From Mytilisepta virgata (lineage: Eukaryota; Mollusca; Bivalvia; Mytilida; Mytilidae), in assembly GCA_028015205.1 (NCBI GenBank), contig JAPWFG010000018.1, positions 3,038,001 through 3,102,000 of the forward strand: a stretch of DNA of 64,000 nt. Reading direction: 5' to 3'. Numbering within the stretch: the first letter of the stretch is position 1; each line of letters starts with the position of its first letter. Of this stretch, positions 33,346 to 45,765 are shown piece after piece. Below the pieces are notes generated by a model. The model was given only the letters and a program-made list of their open reading frames with translations, had not been told where the DNA came from and ran no database searches. Both the position numbers and the translations under genes were made by a program.

Positions 33346-36300
33346 CTTGTACTCATACTCATAGTTTTATATACACTATCACATCACTAATTTACCTCAA
33401 CCCCGACCTCAATAGTGTCAGAATATTATTTTCTAAAATGAATTTATAAATCAACAATAAATGTTTCAATGTTTGTCCTTAAGCTCGTGATTATAAATGA
33501 ACCCATGGCCATACATTCCTTACTTTTGAGAAAAAATGATATATATAAAAAAATAGATGAAAACCGTGAAAAGTAAACCTAATTTCATTACACATAATGC
33601 ACATTGTGTTAGAAAACTTTGGCTGTAGTTACTACAAAAGTCTATGGACTGTAACTAATACCTGGCATATGAAATTCCTTTTGAAATACTAATTATACGA
33701 AATTTGGTTACTTTGAATTCCCTGCTGAATTAAAGAAATAAATTGATTCTCTAATAGATTTTAATTGTATGACTTAAGCAAACCTGGTCAGAAAATGCTG
33801 AAATCTCAGTTTCAGATATTGGATTTATCATTTTTGCATTTTTTTTTATTATGATGTGAAAAAAAATATTTGTGCTGAACAATTTGGTGGTTACTCTGCA
33901 TTTAAAAGTCACAATAATTTCGAAAAATACATCAGTTAATCTAAAAATGTGTAAAGTGTTGATTTTACACCAGATTCATGTGTATACATGTATAAACTTT
34001 GAAGTAAAATAACAATACAATAATCAGGATCCAAAAATTTTATAATAGCCAAAATTGACAAAGGTTATTTTACGTTGTAATTTGTCAATTTTGGCTATTA
34101 TAAAATTATTGGATGCTGATTATTGTAATTATGGGCACGAAAAAAGTGTTATTTTAATCTTTAAAATGTCATGTTTTCAAGAAATTTATAAAATGTCAAG
34201 GGAAGTAACTCTACATGATTGAAAGCTAAGTAAATATATGTATTTTGTTGAGTAGATCAATTTTTAAGAAAAATATTGTATATTTACAGATAAATGATGC
34301 AGCTTGGAAAAGAATTCTATCGCAACTGGTTGACTTTATTAAATTATTACAGATAAATTTTACTGGTAAGTGAATACATGTATGTGAAATGACAGACCTT
34401 AATTTATACTAGACATTGAACCCGCGCGAGCGCGGGAAAATAAGCATTTTTTTTTTGGTGGCCATATTGACTTTAAAAAGTTATTACGGCCATGTCATTC
34501 ATGGAACTCAATATGGATGTTGTGGCAGGCTTCCTATAAACTTTCCTGTCAAGTAGGTAGTATCAACTGATAGTTTCATGTCTATATATATACTGTAGTA
34601 TTCCAGCAATGGATGGTCATGCAAACTTTAACCAAAGTCAATGAAGCGTGAAATTTAGGTCAACGTGACCCAATTGTCATATGGCTGTTCGTTACTACCG
34701 AAGATGTATCCACTGATGAAGTAGACTGTGTGCCACGTAGAATTACCAAAATGAACCTTAAGGTTCCCTCAAAGTCAAAATCTATGATGAAAACACAACC
34801 ACATAAATTGTCAATATTTTTATTGTTACAATTAATTCTGAACTGGAACTTGATGAAAAGCTTTCATTAAATACACATTTTTATAATGCATTACCTTTTT
34901 CCTTCAGAATAGGTATGAAAATTAAATTGTAGATGTAAACATTTCCTTAGAGACGGATGAATTTTTCAAAAGATGCCGTGAGTAAGGTAGAGCATATTTT
35001 TGGAAAATAATTGTTCCAATTGTTTCATTGTCGTCATGGACAGGGCAAGCAAGGATTAATTTCACAAATATATCCAATAATCAGACGATAAAAGCATTTT
35101 TAGTGTGTGGCTGCGTGTGCTGTCCACGTTTATAAAGATGTCCGAGATAAATTTCGTCATTAATGCTAAAGATTACCATTTGTTAAAAATATTTTTATCT
35201 AGGAAATTGTATGGTAGAGAGATATTTAGACAGGTCACATGACAAATAATGTAAAAATAGATAATGGTTGGTATTATCACTTTGTGCAAGGTAAACATCC
35301 GAGCAATCCAAAAAACAACTAAGTTAGGAATTTCTCTGAACTTTACCTTACTTCTTCATAATCTTCAAAGTTCATAACCTTTACAGTTAGGAGAAATTGC
35401 GTTATTGTAGAAAAACAATCCTGAATACATGAAACGGAAACATCTCACTCGAAGGAGAATTTTTTTAATTTGTTTTATTAATCTTCCGTAATTTCAAACA
35501 AAAATAATATTACATTTAAAATATGTGCATACTTGTTTATTTAAATCAACCTTCTTAGGGATATGTTGGGAGAATTCATATCGGATAAGTGGATACAAAT
35601 TCCATTTGCACATAAACAAAACTGCAGTTTAAATTTATAAATGCAGATTGTCAAATCCGATAATAACCTTTATAATCTGAACCATACATCGTTTATTTTG
35701 AATCACGCGTTTTGCCGCCTATTCGGCTAATTCGTAAATTTAGTATTATAGATAACTTCATGATTTGATGTGTAATTGAAATTTTTGTTAAAATTTATTT
35801 TTTATATTAAGATGATAGCTCTTTTCTTCATTCAAGTCTATAAGTAATTTTGTACGGCCTATAAGGGTCTTTAAAACAATGGAATTATTTCATCATACAG
35901 TAAGTAGTTTTGTTTAACATACTTTGACCCTGGTTGTCTTTTTTCTCTTCAAGAGTGCACACAACAGTTTTTCTTAGAACTTTTCATGACGTCATGAATT
36001 GAAGGAACATACTCAAAAGATTGATAGCTGGACAATCGGCTGTATCATATACCCATAGACAACCATATATCAAATAAAACATATTTCTTCAAGCTTTCAC
36101 TGTATATAAGTATTTTTAAGGAATTCCTTTCCAAATTCTTACCATTACAGAAAGATAACTGACAAAAAATAGGCCTCCCCCCTTCAAATATTTCAAAAAC
36201 AGACCAACCTCAGAGCATCCTAGCAAAGATTCCTGCGTAATTTAGAGAACTGAGTATATGTGTTTTCCAAAGTACACATTCAACTGGTTTCAGCACATGT

Positions 36301-36690
36301 AGTTTCAGGGTACATTCGCCGCCTTTTTAAATTGCTACACGAAGTGGTATAAAAATGTTGTGTTTTCACCTACACTATTTTTGGATGTTTTCAGAGTAGT
36401 CTCCCATTAATAAAACTTTTCTGAAAATAATTACTTTTTTACATTTCATGCATTTTTTTTAACTTAAAATAAAGTCAAGACTCTAATTTAAATAATGAAA
36501 CCAAAAAACAATCAGAAATCAATATCTAGAACTTATAAATAGAGGGAATTCCATACCTATGACATCATATATTTAGGGAAAAATCACTGGAATTTTATAC
36601 GAAACTGTTGTTTGCATTCTCAAGGTAAAACCAAGACGCTTTTCCATTTTCATTGTAGGTCTTTAATCTACTTATTGGCAGGAGAAGTGT
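33346..36690. other. 3.3-kb gene-poor stretch
   Basis: AT-rich, with no convincing exon. Two structures stand out: the long hairpin at 34013-34130 and a GC palindrome CCCGCGCGAGCGCGGG at 34421-34436 preceded by TACTAGACATTGAA, which may mark the end of an unrecognised element. Confidence 0.5.
34013..34130. repeat. Long near-perfect hairpin
   Basis: CAATAATCAGGATCC, then TTTTATAATAGCCAAAATTG and ACAAA, pair with TTTGTCAATTTTGGC, TATTATAAAATTATTGGATG and CTGATTATTG. The arms are about 48 nt with a loop of about 17 nt. It is a MITE-like or fold-back unit with no coding capacity. Confidence 0.85.
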
Positions 36691-37700
36691 CTATGCTTTG
36701 ACCTTGGTGACGCACTCATCCCATATATTTTTCACATGATGACACTCTTCTTTTACAGATTTGAATCGGAAGTGTTCTGGTAGTGCTCCTTCGTCTTTAA
36801 AGTTTGGGTCATCTTCACCATCAAAGAAAACAAGATCATCATTTTCAAACTGCCACCATACATTTATTCCAGGCAGTAGAAAATCTGCAATTCTCGAGAG
36901 ATGACATTGAAGAAGATACGAATGATTTTGGATGAAATTTTTTGTAATGATCGTCCGGGTTCGTTTAGGCAGAAATTGAGCTTGTTTGCTGATCATTGAA
37001 TCCTGTTGTTTAAATGAATCAAATCGATTTTCTGTATTTTGTTGTGCATGGAAACGTATCATTAGATTTTGAATGATCTGACCAGGTTTCCTGTTTGTGG
37101 TCCGTTCAGCTCGGAGTTCTCCAAAAGATCTTTCTTCCTGTTCAGTTAGGATGGATTTAGTATTGAAAACACGGAGTGTCTCCGGTAAATGAGTTACAAG
37201 ACTGTGATAATGACTACCGAAAAATTTTTTGGAGGGAACTTGTGTGGATTGCTAAAGAGGGTTTTTGACAAGATGGAAAACTTGAAGCATACATTATGGA
37301 GTTGTAGAATCTGTTTTGGTGTTCTTGTGGATTCTGCACCGAATTTATTTTCATACACATACTTTTGTAGATTTGGAACTTTTTTGAAAAATGTTTTGAA
37401 ATCAGATGCATTTTGTTATATTTTTCCATAAAAATTTGATAATTATCATATCTGTCAGCAAATGATAGACATGTGTTGTATAATGCTGGTTTTTTGTCAT
37501 TTTTTTTGTCAGATCCATTATTAAATATATCTATTGATGTCTTGTCTTTTGTTGCCCTGGATATGATAACTTTTGCAAAATTACAGAAATTCATGTTGAG
37601 ATTGGTTAAAATAATTCAAGATTGTATTCGACGAAATATTTGCATTCAGACGTATACATACTGATCCTTTGTCGCCTTTGCTCACAGGATCACATTGGTA
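36691..37700 (-). pseudogene. Frameshifted coding remnant of unknown family
   Basis: Three consecutive minus-strand frames join into about 330 residues. The first segment (about 37700-37600) contains C-D-P-V-S-K-G-D-K-G-S-V-C-I-R-L. The second (37594-37214) contains C-N-F-A-K-V-I-I-S-R-A-T-K-D. The third extends upstream of its ATG to about 37200 (H-Y-H-S-L-V-T-H-L-P-E-T-L-R) and runs to 36691 (F-G-E-L-R-A-E-R-T-T-N-R-K-P-G and I-N-V-W-W-Q-F-E-N-D-D). The frame changes lie near 37595 and near an A6T5 run at 37215-37225. No family is recognised. It may be part of a large transposon ORF or a dead host gene. Confidence 0.55.
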
Positions 37701-39182
37701 TTTATATATATGTCATAATTTGACTCATATGAGATGTTTCAGATAAATTTTGCCTTCTTTTAAATTGAATAGGTGGATCTTGGCAACAAATATTTAAGTT
37801 GGCTGAGTAGTAAATGTGAAATGGTAAGAAAAACAGTCTTTCAATAGCTTCAAATCAGACTCTTCTTGAGGAATCCAGCAAGTGAAGGAAGTCTGCAGAG
37901 AATGAAGAACAAGTTCCCTCCAAAAAATTCCAATAAAAACAAACAGCAACAAAGGAAATTATATTGATGAATTAGGATAGAAATCACTGTAAAACACTCA
38001 AAGTAAAAAGAGAATTTTTTTTTTTTTTGTGCCCCCCCCCCCCCCCAAAAAAAAAAATATGTGCAGAAAAAATTAAAACAGCTGTCTAGTATTTTTTTCC
38101 TGATTTTTACAAGCCTTATCCTGGTATTAATTGTTAGCAAAGTTTTTTTTAGGTGATACAATATTATTTTCTCTTGGATAAAAAGAAGGACATACTTTAT
38201 ATAAAAATATTTTTAGTTTTTAATTTAGCAAGTTTAACTTATGAAAGAAGAAAAGTTATCAACTCAGTATGAAATATATATCAACATTCTTTTGTATAGG
38301 ATGTGCACTCTATTTTATTGGCAATGTGCCCCTCCCCCCTTTTTATGCAATCGTCAATAGGTATAATATACATGGATTGTTGACTTTTAAAATTTCTTCG
38401 ATTAAAGCAAATATTACATTTAGAACTCAGAAAAATATTCATTAATTTTATTTTATAACCATATTTAGTATGCGATAAATAATTTTCAAATTCCAGCGCC
38501 AAAAAACTTATGCATGGTTGTTTCCCCTTAGTCTGACGTCAAGTCTTTGGTGCGCTTTACAGTATTGGGCGTTTCGCCATTTTGTATAATCGAGGCTACA
38601 GACGTTAACTTCAAACGAAAAGTTCTAGCGTGTCCACTCCTCTGATTAAATGAAGTCGAATATGGACAAACTCCAATATAACTGTAATTTATGTTTTCTG
38701 CTATGCCGAACATCATATCGCATTCAAATAGAAAAACGATGCATTCAAAGTGGGATCAACGTCCTACTTTCCATGAATTGCAGCATTTGTCTATTAATTA
38801 AAAAATATATTCGGTATTTTCACTCTTGGCATAGCACTTTCCTAAAAGAGACAAAAATTATCTATCGATTAATATAAACAAGAAACATATCATGTCTCGG
38901 CAAACGCTAGAACTTTTCAGTTTTTCATTAAGGACATTAAGGGGGGAAAAAAGTCACGTGATCGAGCACTGCCTAAATATAACAATAAAACGAAAGTAGA
39001 AGTTTGATCTTCGGGACATAATAAACAAATACATATCGCTTATGTTTATGATTCTAATGTATTTAAATAGATTTTAAAGACTTTAAAAGTCAATATTTTT
39101 TGTATGTTATAATCAATGTATTTTCAAGGAACAGCCTTAACCTACCTGCGTGTTTAATGAATTTCTCCATAGCGATATGTGT
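37701..39182. other. Gene-poor spacer
   Basis: Contains a C/A homopolymer junction at about 38032-38058. No repeat family or exon was recognised. ORFs such as 37850-38161 and 38281-38502 are low-complexity or AT-rich chance frames. Confidence 0.5.
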
Positions 39183-40353
39183 TAAAATTTAACAGTGTTT
39201 AATGCATGTCTGGCTCTTATAAATTTTTGCATTTATTCTAATATCCGAGGAATCCAATTTAAAAATATATATATATGTAGGATTCTTAACCAATATTACC
39301 CTCTAAAATTATGGAATCCCTTTCCATAACATGTGGGTTATAATGACCAATATTTTCCCACAGGAATGACTCGGTTATGTTTTTTCATTTAGGTCCATTT
39401 CGCAGAAATCTGTTAAAACATCAAGTCATTATTCTTATTCATTCATCTTTCAATACAACAAAATCCATCAACATTGGAGCGATCATGACCTGCATTTTAT
39501 GCTTTAGCGCTTTGAATAAATGTATGGATTTAGGTTTATTATTGAAAACCTAAGAGAATGTATTCATTAAAAAATAATTCATAGGGGCTAGAGAATTGAC
39601 GAAATTTATACATGGTCTGGGCCCGTATATTCGAATATAAAAAAAAAACAAATTTGAAGGTCCAGCCCATGTGTAAACGACTTCAACTCTATAACCTCGT
39701 GAATTATTTCTAGATAATAGTCGATTTGTGTTATTCAAGAAATATTTAACATACTTATCGGCAACCGTGAATTCGTTCAAAAATCAAGATGACGCCTGGT
39801 CAAACATTGTCAAAATTGTTGCTTTACACAACTGCCGTTGTTTTTCGCATGATTTATCTGTAAAGATAAGCAGCTATACGTGGAAAAATAGTTCGCATTA
39901 ACATGAACACTTCTACCCGGATGCACTAAAAGTGGATTTATCAGGTAATAAATCGTTTAAATGATATTTCACAATTACACTCATATATCGATGTAATACA
40001 TCACAGGGCAGCTAAGTTTGAGTCGCCACAACAAACATTGTATGGTTTGATTACCTTGATTAATATTTTGTTTTGCATTGATAAAAAGAACCTATGATGT
40101 TTTTAGACTACCATCATCTTTAAATCAAAGTAAATAGTCAACATGCAAGTCCACGTATGCTTCAGTGACTCCATAAAAATATACCGGTTTTAGGAAACAT
40201 AATTTACGGTGGTTTCATTATTTTTAATTGGGTAAAAATTAATTTAAGGAATGAAAGTTTAATATACTTGTATATTTATTTGAAATAATTTATAAAAAAA
40301 TCCAGTCATAAACATTGATAAATAATAGATAGGTATTCTGTGTGCAAGAAGAC

Positions 40354-40377
40354 GGGGGGGGGGGGGGGGGGGGGGGG
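40354..40377 (+). repeat. G24 mononucleotide tract
   Basis: The matching site is GAAGGCAGGAC in copy A (about 24170) and GAAGACGGGAC in copy B (about 29192). Copy C has 24 consecutive G, so the run grew from about three. Confidence 0.85.
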
Positions 40378-40549
40378 CATACATGTCTTATAGACACGTA
40401 ACCTATAGTTTTCTGATAGATTTAAATGTAATTTTCTATTGTTAATATATTTTGACTTATTTCTTTGTCATTGGGTTTTTTTCAGTTTATTTCCTTCTTT
40501 GACCTGATTCAGTATACTTTATATTCTATATTTGATCAAGGCATAGTAT

Positions 40550-42236
40550 ATACAAAAGAATTCATAATGTTGTTTGTCTTTTTTTGTTTAACATGCGAAA
40601 AATTTTAAATTATTATTTCGTTCCTTAATAATAAGATTAACAACAATTTTGTGGGTAAATATAAATTTTAGATAATGGCATAACGATAGAAAAAAAGGAC
40701 AGCATTGCATTGATTCATAAAGACAAACATACTTTACATCGTCCTTGTACTAAATACGTGCATATACTAATATTTACTTATTGAAAAGTGATTTATATTT
40801 TACGTTTTTTATCAAGTGTCATAAATTTTCTTTTATACCGAAATTATACTTTTTTTTAATTTTACTGCTATTAGATCAACAGAATTAACATGCTTGAACC
40901 TATAAAAAAGATGAATTACCGGGACAGCCGAAATAAAAAAGAAAACTAAATGTAAAAACAACATATGCTGTAACAAGAGGCTTCTAGGACCCTGTATAGC
41001 TCACCTGGATTCAAATTGCTAATCAACAGCCATAAAGCACATAAGAAACGCAAGACTGTAATACTGGACTGAATTCTAAAAGAGGACAATCTAATAACCA
41101 TAGGTGCAAGTTATGGTTCCAATTGTCCAAGTGCTTTCAGACAACAACATTTTGTTTCATGAAATTTTCCATAGGGTCCTAAGTTCGGCGGCGGTTGACA
41201 GTTTAGGTCAATTCAGAAACAGGACCATCAGAAACCATTCTGCCTAGTTTGGTTCCAATTTGCTCAATGGTTTCAGACAAAAAAAAATAAATTAATTTCC
41301 CCTACGGTCCTATGTCAAACTAAGTTCGGTTGTGGTAGCCTTCTTAGTTGACATTCGGGATCATCTGACAAAATTCTGAAAGAGAACCACCTAAAGACAA
41401 TTCCTGTCGAGTATGGTTCCAATTGGCTCAGTAGTTTCAGCAAGAAGATTTTTAATGAATCTTCCCATAGGGTCCAATTGTTAACTAAGTTTTAGAATCC
41501 CATGTTAAACTGACATCAGCTGTGGCGGCAATCTTGGTTGCCAAACGAGGATATCAGACATAAATCGGACAGAGACCATTTATAGACCATTTCTGCAGTT
41601 TGATTCCAACCGGCCATGTAGTTTATGACAAGGAGATGTGCCACTAACTTCTGCTGTGGCGGCCAACTCTGTTGACAGTCCGGGTCATCTCAATTCTGAA
41701 AGAGGACCACTTAACAACAATTTATGCCAAGTTTGCTTCAATCCGGCCCTGTAGTTCCACAGAAAAAGATTTAAAAATGCATACTCAATACCCTTTAATT
41801 TGACTGTGAAGGTCTTTAACAAAGCAAAGCTTCGTTTTAACAAATACGATACAGTACATTTCCTCTTTTGATTTGTTTGCGATATTGATATGCCTTTTGA
41901 CCTAGTTTTTTTCAGATATTGAAACTGATTTGGATGAAATGGAGCCAAAAATCAATATTTTTATATTTTTCAGCTAAATAGTTTGTAACTAATAAAGTTA
42001 ACTACACGGCATCTCTAAATACCAAGACATGGTCATCGGATGAATAAATATGGAAAATTGAATGGGAATATTTCGGAAAAACCTTATATTTTAAGATATT
42101 ATTAAAACATTTCCTTGAGAGATGATATGACATTATAATATTTACATTATGTTCGGGTTATTTCCCCCCCCCCCCCCCCCCTTCACCCCACCCTACTGTA
42201 ATATACTTCCTTAGTTTGTTTGTTTATATGATACAA
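40550..42236. mobile_element. Insertion in the large repeat, containing a reverse Pearl-like element
   Basis: The first ~430 bp match 29370-29780 in copy B. A reverse Pearl-like element follows at about 40975-41790 (start CAAGAGGCTTCTAGGACCCT, then TGTATAGCTCACCTGGATTC; five or so ~160-bp units with AATTCTGAAAGAG anchors). It ends after a C-run at about 42164-42181. Copy A lacks the whole block, which gives the empty site. The 41685-41948 ORF is not a gene. Confidence 0.75.
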
Positions 42237-43964
42237 TTTCCTTTCATATTCGATATTTGATATTTTTTCTATTCAGTTGAATAATATCTATATCTTCATA
42301 TTTCATTTTACAAACTTCCCCTTAACTAATTAGTACACATTTCCGAGAAATACTGTTGTTAATACAAATATAATGCACCAGTTGTTATGGTCGAGAAATC
42401 GGGTATAATGTGGAATTTGTGAAAAGTTTACCTGTGATAATACTTCCAAAGTCAGTTTAAAATCCTTACTCAAATGATCAAGGTAAGCATTTACAGTTTT
42501 AATGACATTTTTTCATAACGTAGAATTAAAATAATTGAATATAATCAACATTTTTTAAAATATTTTCCGTTAATTCTTTTTTATCAAAAAAACGTTTGAA
42601 AATGACCTGTATATCGAATATACTGGAAGTATGAGACTTTTATAGGATTTTTTTATAATAGGAGTAAATATTTTAATCCGGAATTTTATGTATAACATGG
42701 TGCTGGCGTTACCAATGATGCGAGCATAGCAATAGCCCTCAGAAACTCATTTCCGGTATCAGGATTCTGACTCTAAAGTTATAATTTGACTTTACTTACT
42801 TCCGTTTCCGGCGAACGAAAAATTGTGTTCCAAATAACGCTCACAGCGCTCGCTATTAAATGCAATTCAGACAGAAAAAAAACAGGCACGATTCCTTCAC
42901 GTTTAAGACCCCCTTTGTATTTTTCGAAGAGTATGCTAATACCTGCTAGGGAAGGCTAACTTATCCGTCCCGTTCCAACCTCTTTGTGTCCCATTCCACC
43001 CCTTTTTGAAATAGGTTTGATAACTTGTTGAACTCATATGGCAAAAGCTGGGTACTTTATTCATGGCATTTGGATCACGTGACTTCAGCCCTTTCAAACA
43101 AATTACCTCCCTTAGTTGTAGATCGAAAATGATAAAATTGTTTTAATTACGGTTAATCAAGTCTTTTCCCGTCTGTGCTCTTAAACTAATGTGTCTATGA
43201 AGACTTCCTTTGGCGAATATTTACAGATTGTTTGTTTAATTCTGAGGGGAAAGGCTTCAGATTTGAAAGATTACGCTATGGCACTTGAATTATCATGTTT
43301 GAAAAACATTTTGGCCGAAAAGTTATGGAAGTAGGTGAGATAAAAGTTATTTCCCTATAAAATTCATCCTTCAAAGTGGTTCTCCATATGCGGATAAATT
43401 ATGCATGATCTCGCCTTGTATCTGTATTTGTTGTTTGAATTTGCAGTTTCCACTAATTTTGATTAATTTATATAGCAGTTATACTACGGTTACGCATCAG
43501 ATTTTTAAACGGACTTGGCGGAAAGTTTTCAATGCTGACAATATTCCTTTGCACACGAAAAGAAAGCTAATATTGTGTAGAATGTACATAAATGCGGACA
43601 AATTGCTTATGAATTACAAGAATTTGAATATGTACATTTCTATTTTTGGGCAAGTATAATGCTTTGTAATGAATTTCCAAAACGGCCGCTATGCAAATTA
43701 GCAAAGTATCCGCAATTTTTGCCATAGGTTGTGCTTGTCCTGAAGAACCATGATATATTTGGTCGTAAGTCAAACATTAATCAATCAATCATTAACAAAA
43801 AATCAAATTGTCTGATTTATACACGGATCTGTACCTGAAAGTTCAATAGATTGGCACGAGTTCACCTGTAAATATATATGGCTGTACAATCGGATAGTGC
43901 CGTATTGGAGACTAAGTACAAAGAAGAATTTGATTAAATAGTTATTATATACTGTTACACAAGA

Positions 43965-44924
43965 GTGTTGACAACGTTGAAATGTAATGTTCTATACTAG
44001 TATAAAAAAAACCTATAGAAAACTTTTTCAAACCTTTACCACAATATATCCAGGACAACTATAACTCTGTGATGATATGTGTACCTAAGAGTGCATTTTA
44101 AATTTTGTGTAAATATAAATATGAAATGAACAGCTGGAAATTCTGTGAATCGTAAAATGAGATGCAATAATTTGAAAAACAAATTGACTAACAGTAGGGT
44201 TCAACAATGACAATGACGAATCAACCAATCAGATTTATAAACCACGCTTTAGAAACCAATACAGTATGATTACAAACCAGTTGACTGTTTGCTAGAACTG
44301 CAAAATTAGACTGAACGGTACATATTTTAGATATCAGGTTCAATATGTGCTCGTTTAAATGTAAACCTAGCTAATGCTCTCGTAGGTGTAGGTCAGATGC
44401 GGTCGGTCTATTAAACGACAATATATATTGCATTACAAATCACACTTTTCACTCCAAATGTAAAAATTTGAATTTCCTTGTATAAATTTGATGGATGGCT
44501 TTCATTTCAGGAATTAATTGCAAAGTTTATGGTAAAACGACTTCTTAGATCTATCCATTTCTATTCCGATGTTAATGTGACGTCAATCGTTCTGTTTGAG
44601 AATAACTCACTCAGATTTAAAATAAACTTTATATCAACTAATAAAAGATTTCGGCTAGCTCGCATAAACTAACAAAATACTGTTTTAAATAGACTTCCTT
44701 GTCTTTTAAAAACAAATGACATAAATAGAAAACAATTAACAACGTTAAGTTACCCATACTGTGTTGTTTAAAAACTGTAACGAAGCTAACCAAAAAGCCA
44801 GGGTGCAATAACTTTAAACCTTAAACCTCGGTAGTATTGATTTTTACAACCTTTGGAGTTCAGACAAAATTAAGACAACAAGATTAAAATCAAAACTTGT
44901 GAGAATAATTTCAATCATGTTCAT
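43965..44924. other. Gene-poor spacer
   Basis: AT-rich. The stretch around 44340-44400 (ATGTGCTCGTTTAAA, TAATGCTCTC) weakly resembles intron sequence at about 4407-4450 and may be a small dispersed repeat. No exon was seen. Confidence 0.4.
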
Positions 44925-45080
44925 ATATAGATTCTCCTTCAGGTACGAGTGATTTATGGAATATCTCCACCTGATATAACCGCGGGAATTCCTATGCAGC
45001 CATTTAATCACCATGAAGTGGGTAAAAATATTATGTATTTTTAGCCAAAGGATTAAACATGTCAAGAATAGGAGAAAAAC
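44925..45080 (-). mobile_element. Reverse-orientation, internally deleted copy of the fold-back MITE
   Basis: It begins AGATTCTCCTTCAGGTACGA and ends TCAAGAATAGGAGAAAAAC, the reverse complement of the ends of the element at 26555-26932. The central palindrome is largely missing. Confidence 0.72.
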
Positions 45081-45624
45081 AATTATTCATCTTCCCAATT
45101 CTCTAGTGCTGAAAATATCGAAAGTTAGTTTATCAGTTCAATGTGAGACAGCGTGCTTTGATTTGGTCTCATTTTTTATCGTTTTGATTCTAAACTGCAC
45201 ACAGTTCATATAGAATAAAAGGCCGTCAGGGCGAGTCAAATGACAAACCTGAGAAAGTCAGAGTCTTAAATCAAATTTCCAGTATTTCTTTAATCACAAA
45301 TTTGTACCATCTTTTTTTCAAGCTCTGAAATTTTAAGCAAATAGATTAACGTTTTCAACCTTGTTAGCAGAAGCAATGTTGTAGTAAGTATTTCGGTTTC
45401 CATAAATGATGTTGCAAACATTTCATTCATTAAACCGACAAGAATGACATTGGAAGGCGACGTTGATCTACAGCAACGTGACGCCTTAAAACAGACCATA
45501 CAATTCTATGACGTTATGATCATGTGATTAATTAACTTGACTCGGTTGAAGAAAGAAAAACGACATCAATGCATAGGAACGTGAAGTGGTTCTTGACACT
45601 GAAGCGATAATTCTGCTCTCAGTA

Positions 45625-45765
45625 TTTGCCTTGTTATTGGTCCTCGGCTAGCTGTATTGACAATCGGCTCCACCCCAGGCCAATACAACAAGCCGCTGAC
45701 CAATAACAAGGTCATTACAGCAAGCCTCTGACCAATAACAAGGACAATACAGAAACAACTATGTA
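45625..45765. repeat. Small inverted and direct repeat cluster
   Basis: CCTTGTTATTGGTC (about 45629) is complementary to two direct copies of GACCAATAACAAGG (about 45696 and 45730), each followed by a TACAG trinucleotide context. The surrounding 1.1 kb upstream and 1.4 kb downstream hold no recognised gene, apart from an A-rich tract at about 46248-46302. Confidence 0.6.

Larger units (their letters stand above)
39183..43964 (+). repeat. Large repeat, copy C, 5'-truncated and interrupted
   Basis: It starts at the position matching 27251 in copy B and ends at TACTGTTACACAAG (43951-43964), exactly as A does. It has a single hairpin subrepeat, an expanded G-tract, and an insertion from 40550 to about 42236. 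The flanks match A across the insertion (GGCATAGTAT before; CCTTTCATATTCGATATTTG after). Confidence 0.8.
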
